64,000 nucleotides of DNA from Bettongia penicillata ogilbyi (Eukaryota > Chordata > Mammalia > Diprotodontia > Potoroidae): positions 4,869,967 through 4,933,966 of the forward strand of contig JAJHZJ010000335.1 of the NCBI GenBank assembly GCA_023548195.1. Reading direction: 5' to 3'. A program made the position numbers and the translations under genes. The notes beneath the pieces are model-generated. The model made no database searches and had not been told where the DNA came from. It worked only from the letters and a program-made list of their open reading frames with translations. This document shows positions 58,903 through 64,000 of the stretch, in pieces (position 1 is the stretch's first letter; every line of letters starts with the position of its first letter).

Positions 58903-59035
58903 AAAGAAGCATGAAAAGGTAAACAGCAAAGAGAAATCATAAGGGACTTACTAAAGATGAACTATTTACATTCCTACCTGGAAAGACAATATTTGTAACG
59001 CTTGAAACTTTTTTCAGTATCTGGGTAGTTGTGGG

Positions 59036-59040
<5 letters not shown>

Positions 59041-59071
<31 letters not shown>

Positions 59072-59102
59072 CGCACACATAGAGAGAGAGAGAGACAGAG
59101 AG
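59041..59102 (+). repeat. (AC)n then (AG)n in the HAL1 3'UTR
   Basis: About 13 AC units, a short gap, then about 8 AG units inside the 3'UTR. Likely polymorphic. Confidence 0.9.
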
Positions 59103-59945
59103 CACAGGGTGAATTGAATAGGATGGGATCATATCTTAAAAAATAAAATTAAGGGATGAGAGAAATATATTGGGAGGAGAAAGGGAGAAATGGAATGGGG
59201 CAAATTATCTCTCATAAAAGAGGCAAGTTAATGCCTTTTCAGTGGAGGGAAAAAGTGGGGAGGTGAGAGAAAAAACATGAAGCTTACTCTCATCACATTC
59301 TACTAAAGGAAGGAATAAAATGCATACTCTTTTTGGTATGAAAACCTATCTTGCAATATAGGAAAGTGGGGGAGAAGGGGATAAGCAGGGTGGGGGGGAT
59401 GATGGAAGGGAGGGCAATGGAAGGAGGGAGCAATTAGAAGTCAATACTCTTGGGGAGGGACAGGGTCAAAAGAGAGGATAGAAGAAATGAGGGGCAGGAT
59501 AGGATAGAGGGAAACATAGTTAGTCTTAAACAACACGACTATTATGGAAGTCATTTGCAAAACTACACAGATATGGCCTATATGGAATTGCTTGCCTTCC
59601 CAAAGGGGATGGGTGAGGAAAGAGGAAGGAAGAGAAGTTGGAAGTCAAAGTTTTAGGAACAACATTGAGTACTGTTCTTGCATACAACTAGGAAATAAGA
59701 AATACAGGTAATGGGGTATAGAAAGTTATCTTGCCCTACAGGACAGAAGAGGAGATGGGGATAAGGGAAGGGAGGGATGTAAGAAGGGAGGGCAGATCAG
59801 TGATAGGGGTAATTAGAATGCTTGGCATTTTGGGGTGGGGGAAGGGGAGAAATGGGGAGAAAAATTTGGAACCCAAAATTTTGTGGAAATGAATGTTGAA
59901 AACTTAAATAAATAAATTTAAATAAAAAAAAAAATAGACTAGCCC

Positions 59946-60725
59946 AAATGGCAAAAGAGGTCCAAAAAGCCAATGAGGAGAAAAATGCTTTATAAAAGCA
60001 GAATGAACCAAATGGAAAGGGAGGTTCAAAAGCTCACTGAAGAAAATAGTTCTTTAAAAATTAGAATGGAGCAGGTGGAAGCTAATGACTTTATGAGAAA
60101 CCAAGAAATTACAAAACAAAACCAAAAGAATGAAAAAATGGAAGAGAATGTGAAATATCTCATTGGAAAAACAACTGACTTGGAAAATAGATCCAGGAGA
60201 GACAATTTAAAAATTATATTTAAAAAAAACCCTGAGAGCCATGATGAAAAAAAGAGCCTAGATATCACCTTTCATTAAATTATCAAGGAAAACTTTCTGG
60301 ATATTCTAGAACCAGAGGGTAAAATAAATATTTAAAGAATCCACAGATCACCTCCTACAAGAGATCCAAAAAGAAAAATTCCTACAAATATTGTAGCCAG
60401 ATTCCAGAGTTACCAGGTCAAGGAGAAAATACTGCAGGCAGCCAGAAACAATTCAAGTATCATGGAAATATAATCAGGATGACACAAGATCTAGCAGCTT
60501 CTACATTAAGGGAAGGGCTTGGAATGTGATATTCCAGAAGTCAAAGGAACTAGGATTAAAACCACCAATCACCTACCCAGCAAAACTGAAGACAATACTT
60601 CAGGGGAAAAAATGGTCATTCAATGAAATAGAGGACTTTCAAGCATTCTTGATGAAAAGACCAGAGCCAAATAGAAAATCTGACTTTCAAACACAAGAAT
60701 CAAGAGAAGCATGAAAAGGTAAACA
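59946..60725 (+). pseudogene. Outer HAL1/L1 element, remainder of ORF1
   Basis: It resumes exactly where the outer copy broke off: MEREVQKLTEENSSLKIRME, NEKMEENVKYLIGKTTDLEN, then, after frameshifts, the CTD and a C-terminal frame at 60526-60714 ending FQTQESREA. It still encodes the tail lost by a stop codon in the inner copy. The element stops abruptly near 60725 without any 3'UTR or A tail, so its 3' end has been deleted. Confidence 0.85.
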
Positions 60726-60734
60726 GGTAAACTC

Positions 60735-60900
60735 TGAGCTGGAGTTCTAATATCATCTCTGACTCTTGGCAGCATGAGCCCTATGGCAAGTCAATTCATC
60801 TCCTAAGTTTTATCTGTAAATTGTGAATAATAGTGCTTATACTGTTCAGGGTTGCTGCAAGGAAAGACCTCTGTAAAGCTTAAAGTGCTCTTCATGTGAA
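60735..60900 (+). repeat. MIR-type SINE 3' part
   Basis: 'tatggcaagtcaattcatct', 'cctaagttttatctgtaaat', 'actgttcagggttgctgcaa' and 'ctgtaaagcttaaagtgctc' are the MIR core and 3' part in sense. It abuts the broken end of the outer HAL1. Confidence 0.75.
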
Positions 60901-60904
60901 GTCC

Positions 60905-61200
60905 TATATTCATGCAGATTAGAGAGGGCTGAGCCTGGAGAAAGGAAGCTTTAGTTAGGCGGGAGGCTGTGGTGAGGAAGAGATGAATGGGAGAGATGTG
61001 AATGAAGACTGCACAAAGCTTGGACATGATTCATTCTCTGATGTGGCAGAGGCAGAGAAGGAGAAGACAAAACATCACAGTGGCACAAACTCCTGGGATG
61101 CCTCATAGGCCTAAACAAAGCAAAGGAATAAACATTCTTAGGCAGGAAGTTGGGAGTTACAGTATGGCTCCATAATGATTCAATTGAACCAGTCCATGTT
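60905..61200. other. Unassigned intronic sequence
   Basis: No gene or repeat is recognised. Confidence 0.35.
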
Positions 61201-61207
61201 ACTGGAG

Positions 61208-61455
61208 ATTGTCATTTTAGTCATGTCTGATTCTTTATGACTCCATTTGGGGTTTTATTGGCAAAGCTACGAGAGTGGTTTGCCATTTCCTTTTCAAGCT
61301 CATTTTATAGATGAGAAAACTGAGGGTGAAGTGACTTACCCAGGGTCACACAGCTAGGAAGTGTCTGAGGCCAGATTTGAACTCAGGAAGATAAGTTTTC
61401 CTTACTCTGGACGTGGCACTCTATCTACTGTGCCATCTAGCTATCTGCCTTGAAC
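61208..61455 (-). repeat. tRNA-derived SINE with RTE-like tail, antisense, near full length
   Basis: Same family as 51243-51505 but better preserved: 'agtcatgtctgattctttat', 'gactccatttggggttttat', 'gtttgccatttccttttcaa', 'cagggtcacacagctaggaa' and 'cactctatctactgtgccat', reading from RTE-like tail to tRNA-like head on the minus strand. Confidence 0.9.
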
Positions 61456-61459
61456 TAAA

Positions 61460-62195
61460 TGCAGAATCCTGTTAAAGCCACTGGCCTCTTTGCTCCAATA
61501 TTAAGAATAGTTTCAAATTAGCAAGTCAAATGTCCTATCAATCAGTAAAGATGACTTTTTTTCCCTGGGAGTTATTTCACAAGTTTGCTCATCACATTGC
61601 CTAAAAAACAGCTTCCATTGTACACTGAGTAAGACTACTTTTATCGCTTTCTCTTTTTCATTTCCATCTAGGAAGGCATATCAGTCAATCTCAAAATACA
61701 ACCCAATCCAACACAAAGTCATCGTCTGATAGATTGTTTCTGCACAGTCACCATTCATAAATGGGGCTAACTCAGGGAAGTTATTAAAAAAGAGGAAAGA
61801 TTGGGGGAAATATCAGAGGAGACTATGGTGTAAAGACAAAATGCAAAGGAAAAAAGCTACGAAGCAAATAAGATGGAAGGGTGAGGGGTGGGGGAAGAGA
61901 AAATAAAAAGCCAATCAAGTAGAGAAGGAAGGAGAGAGAATCCCAGAGATTATCTGAAAACAAATTAGAAGGAATTGAGCACCCCAAGGTCAGATTTTTA
62001 CACCAAAGAAGGCATAGGGTCCTCCAAAAAAATCAAAGAACAATTTTTAACTTGCATAAGATATCATTTTGGGTACAAGTGGCTCTCACTTTTTCTAGAA
62101 CATGGTAAGAGGAGGGCCCTTACAAAGAAGACTGAGAAAATATTTCTGATATTAGGCTACTAAGTAGAGTTTTTAGAGGAATGCAAAGGGATTGG
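61460..62195. other. Unassigned intronic sequence
   Basis: A-rich. No family is recognised. Confidence 0.35.
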
Positions 62196-62199
62196 AGAG

Positions 62200-62345
62200 A
62201 GGACGTAATCTAAATTAGAAGCATGGTGCTACCACTTATAACCTGCATAACAACACAGTAATACTTGGGGAAGTTGCTTACCTTCTGTGGGCCTCAATTG
62301 CTTTATCTATAATAATGTGGGATTCCACTTTCACACCAATTAAAG
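62200..62345 (+). repeat. MIR-type SINE
   Basis: 'gtgctaccacttataacctg', 'cttggggaagttgcttacct', 'tctgtgggcctcaattgctt' and 'tatctataataatg' are in sense order. Confidence 0.7.
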
Positions 62346-62349
62346 TCGT

Positions 62350-62845
62350 CAAAGAAGACCTGGGAACCTCCATTGAATCATTCCAGACATCAAAAGTGTA
62401 AACTAGGTGTGAATAGATTTAATAGGATTATGAAGGTTTAGCCATTGGATGAAAGGTGACACAGAAAAATTCTTGTGATTGGCTGAGATTAAGTCACAAA
62501 TCTTAGGCTACCATATGTAAAAACAGCAAACCAGTTTAAGAGTCCATCCAGGCAAGTTGGTTTAGTGGTGGAAAACTCCAGTTCTAAGATTCTGCTTCAC
62601 AAATTAGAGTCAAGCTCTTGAGAGGAAATTGCTCTTGAGAAGTTGGGTGGGCCATGCAGAGCGGGGTACAGAGCATAGAAAAGGGGAATAGGGAAGAAAG
62701 AAACATGATTCTGCCTTCAGGAAAGGCCAACAGGTCAAAGTAAGCATAAAGCAAGGACCATATGAAAAAGGAGCTACATTTAGAGATTCCAGAAAAGTGG
62801 GCATGTTTAGCTTCGGCTTATCCAGACCCATCAAATGATCAAAAT
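62350..62845. other. Unassigned intronic sequence
   Basis: No gene or repeat is recognised. Confidence 0.35.
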
Positions 62846-62849
62846 GCTT

Positions 62850-63215
62850 CCTCCACACTATTTAGCCCAGCATACAAGGACTTCCACAATCCAGTTCCTT
62901 TTTATCTCCTCTCCTGTCCTCCCTCCATGCCTCCTTCCCTCAGCTCCTAACAAACCTCTTCTTTTCCGCCTCCAGAGATGAGTTCATGTTGTTTTTCCTG
63001 CTTACACAAGTCCTAGTTTCATGTCCCGGGTCACACCTGCCTCTCCCCTGAGGATCCCAGTTAAAAGTGATCTTTCTCCTCTGACTTTTTTAGAATCCTG
63101 ATTTTCTGCATCATTCATCTGGCGTCTATCACTTCCTGCCTTACAATGATCTTATCCCATTTTTGTCCTCTGGCTGGGACCCTGCTTTGCATACAGCTTT
63201 CCTAAATGACCTCTT
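62850..63215 (+). repeat. L2 LINE 3' portion
   Basis: 'caatccagttcctttttatc', 'ctcctgtcctccctccatgc', 'gtttttcctgcttacacaag', 'cttcctgccttacaatgatc' and 'tggctgggaccctgctttgc' are L2 3' blocks in order. It is truncated before the terminus. Confidence 0.65.
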
Positions 63216-63219
63216 AGAA

Positions 63220-63395
63220 ACTATTACATAGGTGTTATAATCATAACATAAAGCTTATTTTCCTGAGGAACTGTTTTCTTCAATATGCCATAAGCATGTT
63301 AAAGACCCTCACAGACTGGAGGCATTCCAGCAAAACTGGTCATAAGGTAAACTCTTTATTTGATTGTCTACTCCAATCAGGCCAGTCTCCTCATT
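63220..63395. other. Unassigned intronic sequence
   Basis: Short unassigned stretch between L2 and CR1 relics. Confidence 0.35.
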
Positions 63396-63399
63396 ATTA

Positions 63400-63605
63400 T
63401 AGGATCATAGAAGTTCAGAGGTCATTGAGTACAAGCCATACCTGAAACATAAGTCCTACTTACAACCCTTTGCCACCTGCCATGTCTGACAAAGGACTGG
63501 CTCTCACTTCTGATTAAACACTTCTGCTAAGGGCTGGACTTCTGACAGCTCTGCTCCAAGGGTCAGGAAAGCACTGCTTTGGGCTGAGGGGAAATTGACC
63601 TTCCT
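63400..63605 (-). repeat. CR1/L3 LINE remnant, antisense
   Basis: 'aggatcatagaagttcagag', 'gtcattgagtacaagccata', 'cctgaaacataagtcctact' and 'ctggacttctgacagctctg' match the antisense CR1/L3 3' region, the same family as 47075-48600. Confidence 0.6.
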
Positions 63606-63609
63606 AGAA

Positions 63610-64000
63610 TTTTCATGGGTTCTAGTGCTAGAAACCCCCAGAGTAAGACTTGAAAACCTTTTCCCCCGACCACAGTGGTTCCATTCTCTTTAAGCCCTAT
63701 TCTGTAAAAGTAACCAGCATTTCAATATCATTTTAAAGCTTTGTATCAGTAAGTACCCTAACATACACAAGGGGCTACTAGTATCACAGGTTCTTAAAAC
63801 TGCATTTATGAAAGGAAAGGCAACTTCTGAGGGGTCAACAATCACTTTAATCAGTTCAAACAAATGTTTCCATACATTCTTTTACATTCCCAATGTTACC
63901 AACCTTTCCATCTATTCAACAAACAGCCTTTTTATCTTCATCATTTCCAACAGACAGGGCTCTACTGCCTGAACTGGAGCAATAATTGCCATACAATTTA
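63610..64000. other. Unassigned intronic sequence to the window end
   Basis: No gene or repeat is recognised. Confidence 0.35.

Larger units (their letters stand above)
57118..59934 (+). repeat. Inner HAL1 element, essentially full length, with target-site duplication
   Basis: It starts 'ggggcagagccaagatggc', has a 5'UTR of about 700 bp, an ORF1 (about 57840-58900), a purine-rich 3'UTR of about 1 kb containing (AC)n/(AG)n at 59040-59100, and ends in an A-rich tail. No ORF2 is present. The flanks, 57102-57117 and 59930-59945, are AAAAACAGACTAGCCC and AAAAATAGACTAGCCC, a 16-bp duplication with one mismatch. The target is ORF1 of a related older element. Confidence 0.9.
6946..64000 (-). other. 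CSTPP1: CSTPP1 intron 5' of the exon (runs off the window)
   Basis: Because the exon at 6861-6945 reads right to left, everything at higher coordinates precedes it in the transcript. I searched by eye for the preceding coding exon (protein segment FREFSFVQ.. to ..TVGKNG) and did not find it. About 57 kb therefore appears intronic, which fits the very long introns of the human gene. The content is nearly all retroelement-derived or unassigned. A missed exon cannot be excluded without an alignment. Confidence 0.7.

Noticed and set aside
9000..62400. Functional tRNA genes, suggested by B-box-like ggttcaaatcc motifs
   Set aside because: Each motif sits in a MIR or related SINE head without a cloverleaf or anticodon arm. 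They are tRNA-derived SINEs.
1..64000. Prokaryotic or viral systems (CRISPR array, operons, toxin-antitoxin, phage genes)
   Set aside because: No spaced direct-repeat array, no ribosome-binding-site-linked gene runs and no viral gene. The repeat content and a spliced exon show vertebrate DNA.

Overview
The window looks like marsupial nuclear DNA. It carries LINE-1 and HAL1-type (half-L1) elements whose 5' ends begin with a 'gagccaagatgg' motif, RTE-clade LINEs with matching RTE-tailed SINEs, abundant MIR-type CORE-SINEs and many old L2 and CR1/L3 relics. This is the repeat mixture of opossum, koala, wombat or Tasmanian devil genomes. Species cannot be fixed by eye. There are no bacterial operons, CRISPR arrays or viral genomes.

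The only coding piece of a host gene I can support is one 85-bp exon on the minus strand at 6861-6945. Its translation reads LLTMKEYHCLLQLL, then CPDFPLELTQKAA, which I recognise as an internal exon of CSTPP1 (formerly C11orf49), a centriolar-satellite regulator of the tubulin polyglutamylase complex. The exon has an AG acceptor, a pyrimidine tract, a plausible branch point and a GT donor. The gene therefore runs right to left: 6946-64000 is (at least mostly) the intron before the exon and 1-6860 the intron after it. I saw no second CSTPP1 exon.

Layout: 1-9200, intron, the exon, and scattered MIR/L2. 9200-16030, an LTR-like piece, RTE tails and L2. 16036-19070, an old HAL1-like element followed by two RTE remnants. 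19080-25030, MIR and L2 with simple repeats and a G-rich block. 26180-28730, old antisense L1 with nested L2. 29350-30615, a 5'-truncated L1 with a target-site duplication beside a long TTCC repeat. 30620-37670, mostly unassigned sequence plus an LTR-like remnant. 37675-50425, L2, MIR, L1, CR1 and a long GGGAGA repeat. 50515-54460, two different RTE LINEs in opposite orientation, one apparently inside the other. 56086-60725, a HAL1-type element inserted into an older relative, with a 16-bp target-site duplication. 60735-64000, MIR, a tRNA-like SINE, L2 and CR1.

No undescribed multi-gene system is visible. The notable structures are the nested retroelements, the ORF1-only L1 copies, the RTE remnants with a C-terminal zinc-finger-like segment, and the long purine/pyrimidine tracts inside a transcribed intron. 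Repeat family names come from recognition of consensus motifs, not from a database search, and repeat boundaries are approximate unless an exact junction is described.
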